64,000 nucleotides of DNA from Azospirillaceae bacterium (GTDB lineage Bacteria; Pseudomonadota; Alphaproteobacteria; Azospirillales; Azospirillaceae). The stretch is from assembly GCA_028281465.1 (NCBI GenBank), contig JANQJV010000159.1, positions 1 through 64,000 on the forward strand, given 5' to 3'. Positions 38,483-47,639 of the stretch are shown here, one piece after another. The notes beneath the pieces were generated by a model. That model saw only the letters and a program-made list of their open reading frames with translations. It ran no database searches and had not been told where the DNA came from. Made by a program: the position numbers and the translations under genes. Numbering within the stretch: position 1 is the stretch's first letter; each line of letters begins with the position of its first letter.

Positions 38483-39667
38483 ATGCGATTGGTGTTCCAT
38501 GTCCAGCACCTGCTCGGCATCGGGCACCTGCGCCGCGCCGCCAGTCTGGCTGCCGGCCTGGCCCGACACGGCTTCGCGGTGACCGTGGCGTCGGGCGGCT
38601 TTCCCGTAGACGGCATTGGGTTCGGTTCGGCACGGGTGGTGCAGTTGCCACCGGTCCGGGCCGGCGATCCGGCGTTCTCGACCCATGTCACCACCGGCGG
38701 ACGACCAATCGATGCCGATTGGGAAGCCCGCCGGCTCGCCTCCCTGCGGTCGATCCTCGACGACGTCGATCCCGATGCCGTATTGATCGAAAGCTATCCG
38801 TTCGGCCGCCGGCGATTTCGTTTCGAATACGATTTGATATTTGAATGGCGGAAATCCCGCCGCCCTCCGGCCCTGCTCGCCACCTCGGTGCGCGATGTCC
38901 TGGTGACGAAACCGAATCCGGAGCGACATCGCGAGACGGTCGACAGGATCCTTCATCACGTCGACAGGGTGCTGGTCCACGGTGATCCGGCCTTGATCCG
39001 GTTCGAAGAAACCTTTCCTCTCACGGATCGAATATCGGACAGGCTTATTTATACCGGATACGTAACAGATAGTGAAACCCCCGTCACGGATGGTGTCGGG
39101 GATGGTGACGGCAACGGCGAGGTGATCGTTTCCGCCGGTGGCGGCGCGGTCGGCGCTGCCCTTCTCCACACCGCGTTGGCGGCCCGTCCCCTGAGCGCCG
39201 CCGCCGGCCTGACTTGGCGCATCCTGTGCGGTCCCGATCTGGCAGCCGAGCATGTCGCCGCCCTGCGCAGCGGCGCCGACCCTGGCGTCTTGGTCGAAGC
39301 GAACCGGCCCGACTTCCCCGCCTTGCTCCGGCGCTGCGCCGCCTCAATCAGCCAAGCAGGCTATAATACGGTGCTCGATCTGTTGGCGGCCGGTTGCCCG
39401 GCCGTGTTGGTGCCCTTTTCCACCGGACAGGAGACCGAACAAGCGGTGCGGGCGCAGCGGCTGGCAGAACGCGGGGCGGTCACCGTGGTCACCGAAGCCA
39501 ACTTGACGCCGGACCATCTGGCCCGTGCCATCGACGCTGCCCGCGCTGCTGGACGCCCAATCGTGCCGCCCATTCGACGCGACGGCGCAGCGGCAACGGC
39601 CACCATCCTGGCCACCGCACTGACAGGCCGAGCCGGTCAAAAATCTGGCGCAGCCGGGAACACTTAA
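38483..39667 (+). CDS. Second COG4671-type predicted glycosyltransferase
   Basis: The 394-residue protein begins MRLVFHVQHLLGIGHLRRAASLAAGLARHG, sharing the GHLRR loop with the protein at 34190. A C-terminal SQAGYNTVLDLLAAGCPAVLVPF segment matches the GT28-like donor-binding region. The two proteins share only the family motifs by eye and are diverged paralogues. It starts nine bases after the phosphatase gene. Confidence 0.85.
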   Translation: MRLVFHVQHLLGIGHLRRAASLAAGLARHGFAVTVASGGFPVDGIGFGSARVVQLPPVRAGDPAFSTHVTTGGRPIDADWEARRLASLRSILDDVDPDAVLIESYPFGRRRFRFEYDLIFEWRKSRRPPALLATSVRDVLVTKPNPERHRETVDRILHHVDRVLVHGDPALIRFEETFPLTDRISDRLIYTGYVTDSETPVTDGVGDGDGNGEVIVSAGGGAVGAALLHTALAARPLSAAAGLTWRILCGPDLAAEHVAALRSGADPGVLVEANRPDFPALLRRCAASISQAGYNTVLDLLAAGCPAVLVPFSTGQETEQAVRAQRLAERGAVTVVTEANLTPDHLARAIDAARAAGRPIVPPIRRDGAAATATILATALTGRAGQKSGAAGNT

Positions 39668-39700
39668 GCCATTCTGAAACATCCCCATGCTAACGATCCA

Positions 39701-40546
39701 ATGATAGTCACCATGTCCGGTCCCCTGCCCATGTCAACACCCATGACCGAACCGGCCGCCGGACGCGCGGCGGTAAGCGAAGAGTCGGCCGGTGCCTGGC
39801 GATCTTTAACGTATGAACTGGACTCCTGGGCCACGGCCGGCCAGCCGGCAACGTTCTGGTGGCGCGACGACGATGCGGTGGACGTGACACCGGCGCTGCA
39901 CCGGTTGCGGGCATTGTCGACCGAGACCGGTGTGCCGGTGGCCATCAGCGTGGTCCCCATGCATGCGCAGGAGGCGCTGGTCGCTTTCGTCGACGCGTGG
40001 CCGTCCGCCTGTGTGTTGCAACACGGTTACGACCACGATAACCATGCCCCCGAAGGAGCAAAGAAAACCGAACTGGCGGCCGGCCGGCCACTCGGGGCCC
40101 TTCTGGCCGATGTCGAGCGCGGCCGTGAAGCCCTGCATGCCCTGTTCGGCGACAAGGCGCTGCCCGTGCTGGTTCCACCGTGGAACCGCATCTCCTCGGC
40201 CCTGGTCGCCGCACTGCCGAAACTGGGCATGCATGGCCTGTCGGCATTCAAGGGGTTGAAGGTCGCACCGCGGCCCGTGGTCGAGGTCAACACCCACGTT
40301 GATGTCATCAATTGGCGTGGGCGAGTGTTCGTCGGTGAAAGGGTGGCGCTGGCGACCGCGGTGGACCATCTGCGGGCCCGCCGGCTCGGCTCCGAAGATC
40401 GGACCGAACCGACCGGTCTGCTCTCCCACCATCTGGTGATGGACGAAGCGGCCTGGCACTTCGTCGCCACCTTCCTGGCCGTCACAAAGGCACACCCGGC
40501 CGCACGCTGGCTCGACCCCCGTACTGTGTTCAAACCCGCGCCATGA
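39701..40546 (+). CDS. Polysaccharide deacetylase family protein
   Basis: The roughly 281-residue protein has a NodB-like fold, with metal-binding residues in FWWRDDDAVD (paired aspartates) and HGYDHDNH (histidines) and a downstream PPWNR loop. It would remove N- or O-acetyl groups from a glycan. No signal peptide is seen, so it may act in the cytoplasm on a lipid-linked intermediate, which is inference. Several in-frame ATGs (39701, 39713, 39731) leave the start uncertain. It overlaps the next gene by four bases. Confidence 0.82.
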   Translation: MIVTMSGPLPMSTPMTEPAAGRAAVSEESAGAWRSLTYELDSWATAGQPATFWWRDDDAVDVTPALHRLRALSTETGVPVAISVVPMHAQEALVAFVDAWPSACVLQHGYDHDNHAPEGAKKTELAAGRPLGALLADVERGREALHALFGDKALPVLVPPWNRISSALVAALPKLGMHGLSAFKGLKVAPRPVVEVNTHVDVINWRGRVFVGERVALATAVDHLRARRLGSEDRTEPTGLLSHHLVMDEAAWHFVATFLAVTKAHPAARWLDPRTVFKPAP

Positions 40547-41106
40547 CCGACACCATCCTCCGTTACCCGATCAACACGCTCACGGCCGACTATGTCCGAG
40601 CAGCCTCCGGTCTCGCGTTGACCGCAGCCCCTTTGCTGCTGATCGAGACCTCCGGCTGGATCGGCGTCCTTCTCGGTAGCTGCGCCATCCTGTTCGGCGT
40701 TTTCCTGGTGGCGACCTGGCGCCGGCATATGACCACGCTGCATGTCGACGACACCCGTGTCACCGCCCGTGGGCCGCTCGGCCGAAGCATCGCGTGGGCC
40801 GACCTGACCCATCTCAAGCTGGCGTATTACTCCACGCGGCGGGATCGCCGGGACGGCTGGATGGAGCTGACGCTCAAGGCATCCGACGCATCTCTGAAGG
40901 TTAATTCGAACTTGCAATGTTTTGATGACGTCGTTAGCCGGGCGACCCGGGCGGCAGAGCGCAACGGCGTCACCCTGAACGCCGCGACTTTGGACAACCT
41001 CGCTGCCCTGGGTGTCTGCGTCGACGGCCTCCAAGATGACCGCGCACCCCAGACTGGCGATCCGACGGACCGTCCCGGCGGCAGCACGACCGGAGCCGAA
41101 GGGTGA
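40543..41106 (+). CDS. Membrane protein with PH-like domain
   Basis: The 187-residue protein has two hydrophobic segments at about residues 20-60, then a small beta-rich domain containing TTLHVDDTRVTARGPLGRSIAWADLTHLKL, similar in character to bacterial PH-like domains. A C-terminal tail rich in Asp, Gly and Pro follows. It has no recognised family name. It starts inside the deacetylase stop (ATGA) and ends the glycan locus, so it probably belongs to the same unit. Confidence 0.6.
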   Translation: MTDTILRYPINTLTADYVRAASGLALTAAPLLLIETSGWIGVLLGSCAILFGVFLVATWRRHMTTLHVDDTRVTARGPLGRSIAWADLTHLKLAYYSTRRDRRDGWMELTLKASDASLKVNSNLQCFDDVVSRATRAAERNGVTLNAATLDNLAALGVCVDGLQDDRAPQTGDPTDRPGGSTTGAEG

Positions 41107-41245
41107 GGCACACCATCACCCGAGCAACGCCCCGGCACGGGCACCGGCGCACGGTTGACAAGGCGGGCACAGGTCTGGTCTCTGCCGGGACAGTGGCCAC
41201 CATGACATGGCATGGGACTGGGGATCGGGCCGGGAGTCGGAACGA

Positions 41246-43129
41246 ATGACTGATCTCTTGCGGGTCGAGAACCTGAAGGTCGAATTCCACGCTCCCGAAG
41301 GCGTGATCCCGGCTGTGCGCGATGTTTCGTTTGCCGTCCAGCCCGGCCGAACCCTGGCACTGGTCGGCGAGTCCGGCTCCGGCAAGACGGTGGTTTCGCA
41401 GACCATCATGGGCATCTTGCCGCGCGCGGCGCGTGTTGCTGGCGGCCGGATTCTATTCCGTGATCCGGAAAAGCCGGACACCGTGGTGGACCTTGCGCGC
41501 CTACCGCCAACCGGAGCGGCCATGCGTGCCATCCGTGGCGGCCGCATCTCGATCATTTTCCAGGAACCGATGACGTCACTGTCGCCGCTGCACACCGTCG
41601 GCGACCAGATCACCGAGGCCCTTGTGCTCCACCGCCCGGTCGACCGGTCCCAAGCTCTGGAATTGTGCCAAGAGATGTTGGCACTGGTGGATTTTCCCGA
41701 CCCGACGCACGCGCCTGACCGGTATCCGTTCGAATTGTCCGGGGGATTGCGGCAGCGCGCCATGATCGCCATGGCGCTGGTGTGCCATCCTTGCCTGCTG
41801 ATCGCCGACGAACCAACGACGGCACTGGACGTGACCATTCAAGCGCAGATCCTCAAACTGCTGCACGACCTTCAAGCCGAACTGGGTATGGCGGTCCTGA
41901 TCATCACCCACGATTTGGGCGTGGTCGCCAATCTGGCTGAGGAGGTCGTCGTCCTGTACCGCGGCGAGGTCATGGAAGCGGGACCGCTGGACACCATCTT
42001 CGCGCAACCGCGCCACCCCTATCTCAAGGCTCTGCTGCACGCGGTGCCGCGCTTCCACATGACGCCGGGCGAGAAGCTGGTGCCGATCCGCGAGATCAAG
42101 GGCGACGGCGGGCCGTTGCTGCGCCAGACCAAGGAGCCGTGGCCGGACGGCGCCGATGCGGTCGGCCCGCTCCTGCGCGTCGAAGGCGTTTCGAAGCGCT
42201 TCGGCGTGCGCAAAGGCGGCTGGCTGCGCGGTCGCAGCGCCGGCATGCTCGCGGTCGACGATGTCAGCTTCGACGTCAAGCGGGGTGAATGCCTGGGGTT
42301 GGTCGGGGAATCCGGCTGTGGCAAGACGACGCTCAGCAAGATTTTGATGCGTGCGCTCACACCCGATGCCGGCTCGGTCAGCTTCAACGACCGTGGCCGG
42401 CTGGTCGACGTGCTGGGGCTGGTCGGCCGTGACCTGATCGGCTTCCGGCGGCGTCTGCAGTTCATGTTCCAGGACCCGTTCGGCTCGCTGAACCCGCGCA
42501 TGACCGTGTTCGACGTCATCAGCGAACCGCTGGTCATCCACGGCATCGGCGACAGTGACTACCGCCGCTCACTGGTCAAGGAGCTGATGGCCCTGGTCGG
42601 CCTCGATGTGCGCCACTTGCAGCGCTATCCACACAGTTTTTCCGGTGGCCAACGCCAGCGCATCGGCATCGCGCGCGCTCTGGCCCTGCGGCCGGACATG
42701 CTGATCTGCGATGAGCCGGTGTCCGCCCTGGACGTGTCGATCCAGGCGCAGATTCTGAACCTACTGAAAGATCTCAAAGATCGACTTGGCCTGACCTATC
42801 TGTTCATCTCTCACAACTTGGCCGTCGTCGACTACATCGCCGACCGCATCATGGTGATGTGCCGCGGCCGCATGGTGGAAATCGCCCCGCGCGAAACGCT
42901 GTTTCGCACCCCGGTTCACCCCTACACCCAGGCCCTCCTGGCCGCAGTGCCGGAACCTGATCCGCGCTACCCGCTCAACTTCAAGGCACTGCAGGAAGGC
43001 CGTGCCTCGGAACCGACGGCTTGGCCCACCCCGTTCACCATCGACGACCGATCGCACCCGCGGCTGATCGATCTTGGTGGTGGCCATTGGGTACGGGCAA
43101 CCACCAATCCTTGGGAGATGGCCGCATGA
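41246..43129 (+). CDS. Peptide-type ABC transporter ATP-binding protein (two nucleotide-binding domains)
   Basis: The 627-residue protein is a fusion of two ATPase domains of the oligopeptide/dipeptide class (YejF/GsiA layout). The first domain has GESGSGKT and LSGGLRQR; the second has GESGCGKTT and FSGGQRQRIGIAR. Both Walker B regions (LLIADEPTTALD and MLICDEPVSALD) are intact. Start at 41246 is preceded by GGGAG about ten bases upstream. It heads a four-gene importer unit and overlaps the binding-protein gene by four bases. Confidence 0.93.
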   Translation: MTDLLRVENLKVEFHAPEGVIPAVRDVSFAVQPGRTLALVGESGSGKTVVSQTIMGILPRAARVAGGRILFRDPEKPDTVVDLARLPPTGAAMRAIRGGRISIIFQEPMTSLSPLHTVGDQITEALVLHRPVDRSQALELCQEMLALVDFPDPTHAPDRYPFELSGGLRQRAMIAMALVCHPCLLIADEPTTALDVTIQAQILKLLHDLQAELGMAVLIITHDLGVVANLAEEVVVLYRGEVMEAGPLDTIFAQPRHPYLKALLHAVPRFHMTPGEKLVPIREIKGDGGPLLRQTKEPWPDGADAVGPLLRVEGVSKRFGVRKGGWLRGRSAGMLAVDDVSFDVKRGECLGLVGESGCGKTTLSKILMRALTPDAGSVSFNDRGRLVDVLGLVGRDLIGFRRRLQFMFQDPFGSLNPRMTVFDVISEPLVIHGIGDSDYRRSLVKELMALVGLDVRHLQRYPHSFSGGQRQRIGIARALALRPDMLICDEPVSALDVSIQAQILNLLKDLKDRLGLTYLFISHNLAVVDYIADRIMVMCRGRMVEIAPRETLFRTPVHPYTQALLAAVPEPDPRYPLNFKALQEGRASEPTAWPTPFTIDDRSHPRLIDLGGGHWVRATTNPWEMAA

Positions 43130-45048
43130 TCCGCCCCGCCCTGTTGTCCGCGCTGCCCGTTGTCCTGGTGTCGGCGACCGTGCTGCCGGGGGTGTCGCCA
43201 CCGGCAACCGCCCAGCCGGTTCCGATCGAACCGCCGTCGCTTGAAGCGGCCGTTGCCGCCGGCAGCCTGCCGCCGGTGGCCGAGCGTCTGCCGGTCGAAC
43301 CGGTGGTGGTCGCCATGGACCGGCCGTACCAGAGCGTCGGCCGGCACGGCGGCGATTTGCGTGTGCTCATGCGCCGGGCCCGGGATACCCGAGTGATCTA
43401 TGTCTACACCTACGCCCGGCTGGTTGCCATTACACCTGAGCTGGAGTTGGAGCCGGACCTGTTGGCCGAGGTCGAGGTCGAGGAGGGCCGCCGCTTCACC
43501 TTGCGCCTGCGGCCCGGGCACCGCTGGTCGGACGGCCACCCGTTCACCGCGGAGGACTTCCGTTACTGGTGGGAAGACAAGGCAAACAATCCGACGCTAT
43601 CCCCGTTCGGTCCGCCCGCCGAGTATTTGCTCGACGGGCAGCCGCCCGCGGTGGAGATCGTCGACGCGCTGACCGTTCGCTATACCTGGGATAGGCCCAA
43701 CCCCTATTTCCTGCCTCGGCTGGCCGGCGCCCGGCCGACCGAAATCTACCTGCCGGCGCATTACTTGAAACAGTTCCATGGCACCCATGCCGATCCTGAA
43801 GCCCTAGCAGAACGAGTCGAAGCGGCCGGTCAACAGGGGTGGCCACAATTGCACAACCGGCGCGACGACATGAACCGGTTCGACAACCCCGACATGCCCA
43901 CGCTGCAGCCATGGAACAACACCACCAGGGCGCCCTCGGAACGTTTCGTCTTCGAACGGAACCCATATTATCATCGGATCGACGCGGAGGGACGTCAGCT
44001 CCCCTATATCGACCGCATCATCATGAACATCGCCGATTCCAAGATCATCCCGGCCAAGACGGGTGCCGGCGAATCCGACTTGCAGGCCCGCTACATCCGC
44101 TTCGACAACTACACCTTCCTCAAGGAAGCGGAATCCCGGCAGGATTTCCAGGTGCGTCTCTGGCGTACCGGGACCGGCGCTCAGATTGCGCTCTATCCAA
44201 ATCTAAATGTTACGGATCCGCAATGGCATCAATTGGTTCGTGATGTCCGTTTTCGCCGAGCGTTGTCCTTGGGTGTCGACCGGCATGAGATCAATCAGGT
44301 CATCTATTACGGCCTCGCCCTGGAATCGAACAACACGGTCCTACCCCAGTCGCCGCTGTTCGATCCGCGTCTGCAGTCCGCCTGGACCGACTTCGACCCG
44401 GACCGCGCCAATGCCCTACTGGACGAAATCGGCCTGACCGAACGGGACAGCGGCGGCATTCGGCTGCTGCCGGACGGACGGCCGCTGGAGATCGTGGTCG
44501 AAACAGCGGGGGAGAGCACCGAAGAGGTCGACGTGCTGCAGTTGATCAAGGACAGTTGGGCCCGGATTGGTGTCGCCCTGTTCACCAAACCGTCGCAGCT
44601 CGAGGTGTTCCGCAACCGCATCTATGCCGGCGAAACAGTCATGGCGGTGGCCAAGGGCGTCGACAACGGCATTCCGACACCAGCCATGGCACCGACCGAG
44701 TTCGTGCCGGTGGAACAGGTGCGCTATCAGTGGCCGAAATGGGGACAGTTTTACCAGACCAAAGGGGGCGCTGGCGAAGCCCCCGACATGCCGGCCGGCC
44801 AGAAGCTGATGGCTCTGCTGGAGGCCTGGGAAAATGCGACCGAGTCCGGCAGCCGCGCCAAAGCCTGGGGCGAGATTCTGTCGATGCACGCCGAACAGCA
44901 ATTCACCATCGGCATCGTCAACGGCGTGCCGCAGCCGGTTGTGGTCAACACGGCCCTACGCAACGTGCCGGTTGATGGTCTCTACAACTACGATCCTGGA
45001 GCGCATTTCGGCGTGTATCGTCCTGACACCTTCTGGTTCGACCGGTGA
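43126..45048 (+). CDS. ABC transporter substrate-binding protein, family 5
   Basis: This 640-residue exported binding protein has a signal peptide (LLSALPVVLVSATVLPGVSPPATAQ) and an SBP_bac_5 domain (for example LRPGHRWSDGHPFTAEDFRYWWED). It is longer than most family members (about 500-550). The start at 43126 overlaps the ATPase gene as ATGA. The substrate is likely a peptide or related compound, but the sequence does not say which. Confidence 0.9.
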   Translation: MIRPALLSALPVVLVSATVLPGVSPPATAQPVPIEPPSLEAAVAAGSLPPVAERLPVEPVVVAMDRPYQSVGRHGGDLRVLMRRARDTRVIYVYTYARLVAITPELELEPDLLAEVEVEEGRRFTLRLRPGHRWSDGHPFTAEDFRYWWEDKANNPTLSPFGPPAEYLLDGQPPAVEIVDALTVRYTWDRPNPYFLPRLAGARPTEIYLPAHYLKQFHGTHADPEALAERVEAAGQQGWPQLHNRRDDMNRFDNPDMPTLQPWNNTTRAPSERFVFERNPYYHRIDAEGRQLPYIDRIIMNIADSKIIPAKTGAGESDLQARYIRFDNYTFLKEAESRQDFQVRLWRTGTGAQIALYPNLNVTDPQWHQLVRDVRFRRALSLGVDRHEINQVIYYGLALESNNTVLPQSPLFDPRLQSAWTDFDPDRANALLDEIGLTERDSGGIRLLPDGRPLEIVVETAGESTEEVDVLQLIKDSWARIGVALFTKPSQLEVFRNRIYAGETVMAVAKGVDNGIPTPAMAPTEFVPVEQVRYQWPKWGQFYQTKGGAGEAPDMPAGQKLMALLEAWENATESGSRAKAWGEILSMHAEQQFTIGIVNGVPQPVVVNTALRNVPVDGLYNYDPGAHFGVYRPDTFWFDR

Positions 45049-45087
45049 TTGTTTCGGCTCCGCACTAATCTTGGACGGGTGACGGTT

Positions 45088-46086
45088 ATGTTCGGCTACA
45101 TCGTTCGTCGGATCATGATCATGATCCCGACCCTGCTGGCGATCAGCATCGTCACCTTCATCATCATCCAACTGCCACCGGGCGATTACCTGACCACGCT
45201 CGTATCGGAGCTGCAGAGCCGCGGCGAAAGTGTCGACCAGAGCCGCATCGAGTTCCTGCGCCAGACCTATGGCCTCGACAGGCCGCTCATCGAGCAGTAT
45301 TTCCTATGGCTCGGGGGCATGTTGACGGGCGACTTCGGCTATTCGTTTGAGTATGGCCTGCCGGTCAGCGATGTGGTGGGCGACCGGCTCTTGCTGACGA
45401 CGATCGTATCCTTCGCCACGATCATTTTCATCTGGATCGTGTCGTTCCTCATCGGCATTTATTCCGCCACTCATCAATACAGCGCCGGGGATTACGCGCT
45501 GAGCTTCCTTGGCTTTCTCGGCCTGGCGACGCCCAATTTCCTGCTCGCTCTGGTGTTGCTCTACTTCGCCAACGTCACCTTCGGCACCTCCATCGGTGGT
45601 TTGATGGATCCGGCTTACGTCGACCAGCCCTGGAGCTGGGGCAAGGTCTTGTCGGTGCTGGAGCATCTGTGGATTCCAGTGGTAGTGATCGGCACCTCCG
45701 GAACGGCGGCCATGATCCGCCGACTGCGTGCCAATCTTTTGGACGAACTGGACAAACAGTATGTCGTGACCGCACGAGCCAAGGGCTTGCCACCTGGGCG
45801 TGCCCTGTTCAAGTACCCGTTGCGGATGGCACTCAATCCGTTCATCGCCGACATCGGCAACCTGCTGCCACAGGTGGTTTCTGGGGCAGCGGTGGTTTCG
45901 GTGGTGCTGTCCCTTCCAACGACGGGCCCCATGCTGCTGGAGGCATTGCGCAGCCAAGACATGTATCTGGCCGGTTCGTTCTTGATGTTCCTCGCCATCC
46001 TGACCGTAATTGGCATGTTTTTGTCAGACCTGGCGCTGGCCGTGCTGGATCCGCGCATCCGCCTTGAAGGGAAGGCCACGAAATGA
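45088..46086 (+). CDS. ABC transporter permease (peptide class, first subunit)
   Basis: This 332-residue inner-membrane permease begins MFGYIVRRIMIMIPTLLAISIVTFIIIQLPPGD, the standard start of DppB/OppB/YejB-type subunits, and has about six membrane helices. The EAA-like coupling loop is present near YVVTARAKGLPPGRALFKYPLRMAL. ATG at 45088 is chosen. It sits 39 bases after the binding-protein gene. Confidence 0.92.
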   Translation: MFGYIVRRIMIMIPTLLAISIVTFIIIQLPPGDYLTTLVSELQSRGESVDQSRIEFLRQTYGLDRPLIEQYFLWLGGMLTGDFGYSFEYGLPVSDVVGDRLLLTTIVSFATIIFIWIVSFLIGIYSATHQYSAGDYALSFLGFLGLATPNFLLALVLLYFANVTFGTSIGGLMDPAYVDQPWSWGKVLSVLEHLWIPVVVIGTSGTAAMIRRLRANLLDELDKQYVVTARAKGLPPGRALFKYPLRMALNPFIADIGNLLPQVVSGAAVVSVVLSLPTTGPMLLEALRSQDMYLAGSFLMFLAILTVIGMFLSDLALAVLDPRIRLEGKATK

Positions 46087-47291
46087 GCGCCCCACCGACT
46101 GGGTCTGGCGACCCATCGTCACCGCTCGAGTACGACACTCATGGCCGCATGGTGCATTACGTCTCGACGGCGCCGTTCGATCCCTACGCCACCGAGCAAC
46201 TGACGGCGAAACAAGAACGCTACTATCTCGCCTCACAGTGGCAGCTCATGTGGTGGAAGCTGCGGCGGCACCGGCTGGCCGTTGTGTCGGGAGCGATCCT
46301 TCTCGTGCTCTACGTCAGCATCCTGTTCAGCGAAGTGCTGGCGCCCTATGGCCTGGACAGCCGCGATTCCGACCACATTTACGCGCCGCCGCAGGCACTG
46401 CACCTGTTCCATGACGGTAGCTTCGTCGGACTTTTCGTTTACGGCTATGACTACCGGCTGAACATGACCACCTTGAAGCGGGAGTACACCGTCAACACCG
46501 ACAAGATCTATCCGGTGCAGTTCTTCTGCCGCGGCGACAGCTACCGCTTTTGGGGCCTGTTCAAGGCCGATTTCCACCTGTTCTGCTCAAGCCCGGGCGG
46601 CACGCTGTATCTTCTGGGCACCGACCGGCTTGGCCGGGACATGCTGAGCCGCATCATCTACGGCACGCGTATCTCGCTCACAGTCGGCCTGATCGGCATC
46701 ACCATCAGCTTCGCGCTCGGCATCTTCTTTGGTGGCCTGGCGGGCTACTACGGTGGTTGGGTCGACAGCCTGGTTCAAAGGCTGATCGAGATGCTGCGCT
46801 CGTTCCCGGAGCTGCCGTTGTGGATGGCCCTATCGGCGGCATTGCCGGTCACCTGGAGTCCGATCCTGATTTATTTCGGAATTACAATCATCCTTGGATT
46901 GCTCGACTGGACTGGGCTGGCACGGGCCGTGCGCTCCAAGCTGCTGGCCTTACGCGAGGAGGATTTCTGTACGGCGGCCCAGCTCATGGGCGCCTCGCCG
47001 CGCCGCGTGATCGCGCGGCACCTGCTGCCGAGTTTCATGAGCCATCTGATCGCCTCGGCGACCTTGTCGATCCCGGCCATGATCCTGGGGGAGACCGCCT
47101 TGTCCTTCCTGGGTCTCGGCCTTCGACCGCCGATCACGAGTTGGGGCGTGCTGTTGAACGAGGCTCAGAACATCAATGTGGTCGCGCTGTATCCCTGGCT
47201 GATGCTTCCGGTCGTGCCGGTGATCGTGGTGGTGCTGGCGTTCAATTTCCTAGGCGACGGTCTGCGCGACGCGGCCGACCCGTATCGGTGA
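46083..47291 (+). CDS. ABC transporter permease (peptide class, second subunit)
   Basis: The 402-residue DppC/YejE-type permease has an N-terminal cytoplasmic lead, the first helix near residues 63-83, then a periplasmic region of about 100 residues and five more helices. The coupling loop is AAQLMGASPRRVIARHLLPSFMSHL. The overall length and long first periplasmic loop resemble YejE. It overlaps the first permease by four bases and ends the importer unit. Confidence 0.92.
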   Translation: MSAPPTGSGDPSSPLEYDTHGRMVHYVSTAPFDPYATEQLTAKQERYYLASQWQLMWWKLRRHRLAVVSGAILLVLYVSILFSEVLAPYGLDSRDSDHIYAPPQALHLFHDGSFVGLFVYGYDYRLNMTTLKREYTVNTDKIYPVQFFCRGDSYRFWGLFKADFHLFCSSPGGTLYLLGTDRLGRDMLSRIIYGTRISLTVGLIGITISFALGIFFGGLAGYYGGWVDSLVQRLIEMLRSFPELPLWMALSAALPVTWSPILIYFGITIILGLLDWTGLARAVRSKLLALREEDFCTAAQLMGASPRRVIARHLLPSFMSHLIASATLSIPAMILGETALSFLGLGLRPPITSWGVLLNEAQNINVVALYPWLMLPVVPVIVVVLAFNFLGDGLRDAADPYR

Positions 47292-47342
47292 GTCCGGTCC
47301 ACAATCTGGGCATCGCCGGTGGAGCGGGCCATACTTTGGGGC

Positions 47343-47357
47343 TATACTTAAGGAATG
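47343..47357 (+). promoter_or_regulatory. -10-like TATACT immediately before the twin-helix gene
   Basis: TATACT lies at 47343-47348 and the ATG is at 47355. A transcript starting from this -10 would begin at or near the start codon, that is, almost leaderless. A CATACT at 47330-47335 is an alternative -10 leaving a short leader. AAGGA abuts the ATG with no usual spacing. Confidence 0.3.
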
Positions 47358-47549
47358 TCTTCGATCTTCCTCATCCTGATGTCCCTGGCGATGCTGGCGG
47401 TGCTGGTCTCGCTTGGGGTGGGTCTGGTCGGTCTGGCCCGCGGCGGCGACTTCAACCGGCGCCACGCCAACCGGCTGATGCGGCTGCGCGTCCTATCACA
47501 GGGACTGGCCTTGGGGTTTTTTGTGCTGGCCCTGTTTTCGGCCGGCTGA
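47355..47549 (+). CDS. Twin transmembrane helix small protein (HIG1-like)
   Basis: The 64-residue protein has two hydrophobic helices (about residues 3-27 and 45-62) joined by a basic loop (GGDFNRRHANRLMRLRVLSQG), the form of small HIG1-domain-like proteins found upstream of etfBA in many alphaproteobacteria. The role may be in respiratory-chain organisation, by analogy with HIG1, but is not established. A cob(I)alamin adenosyltransferase gene usually found between this protein and etfB is missing here. Confidence 0.72.
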   Translation: MSSIFLILMSLAMLAVLVSLGVGLVGLARGGDFNRRHANRLMRLRVLSQGLALGFFVLALFSAG

Positions 47550-47599
47550 GGTCTCGGGACCTTTTCGGCGGGGCCCCGGGCAGGACCAAGCGTCGGGCG

Positions 47600-47625
47600 G
47601 ACGGCAAACCGTCGCGTTTTTCTTT
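47600..47625 (+). terminator. Rho-independent terminator after the twin-helix gene
   Basis: The stem GACGG/CCGTC (47600-47604 with 47609-47613) has a CAAA loop and is followed by GTTTTTCTTT (47616-47625). It lies 50 bases after the stop. The stem is short, but the T-tract is good. Confidence 0.55.
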
Positions 47626-47639
47626 GGCGGCTCCGGGGT

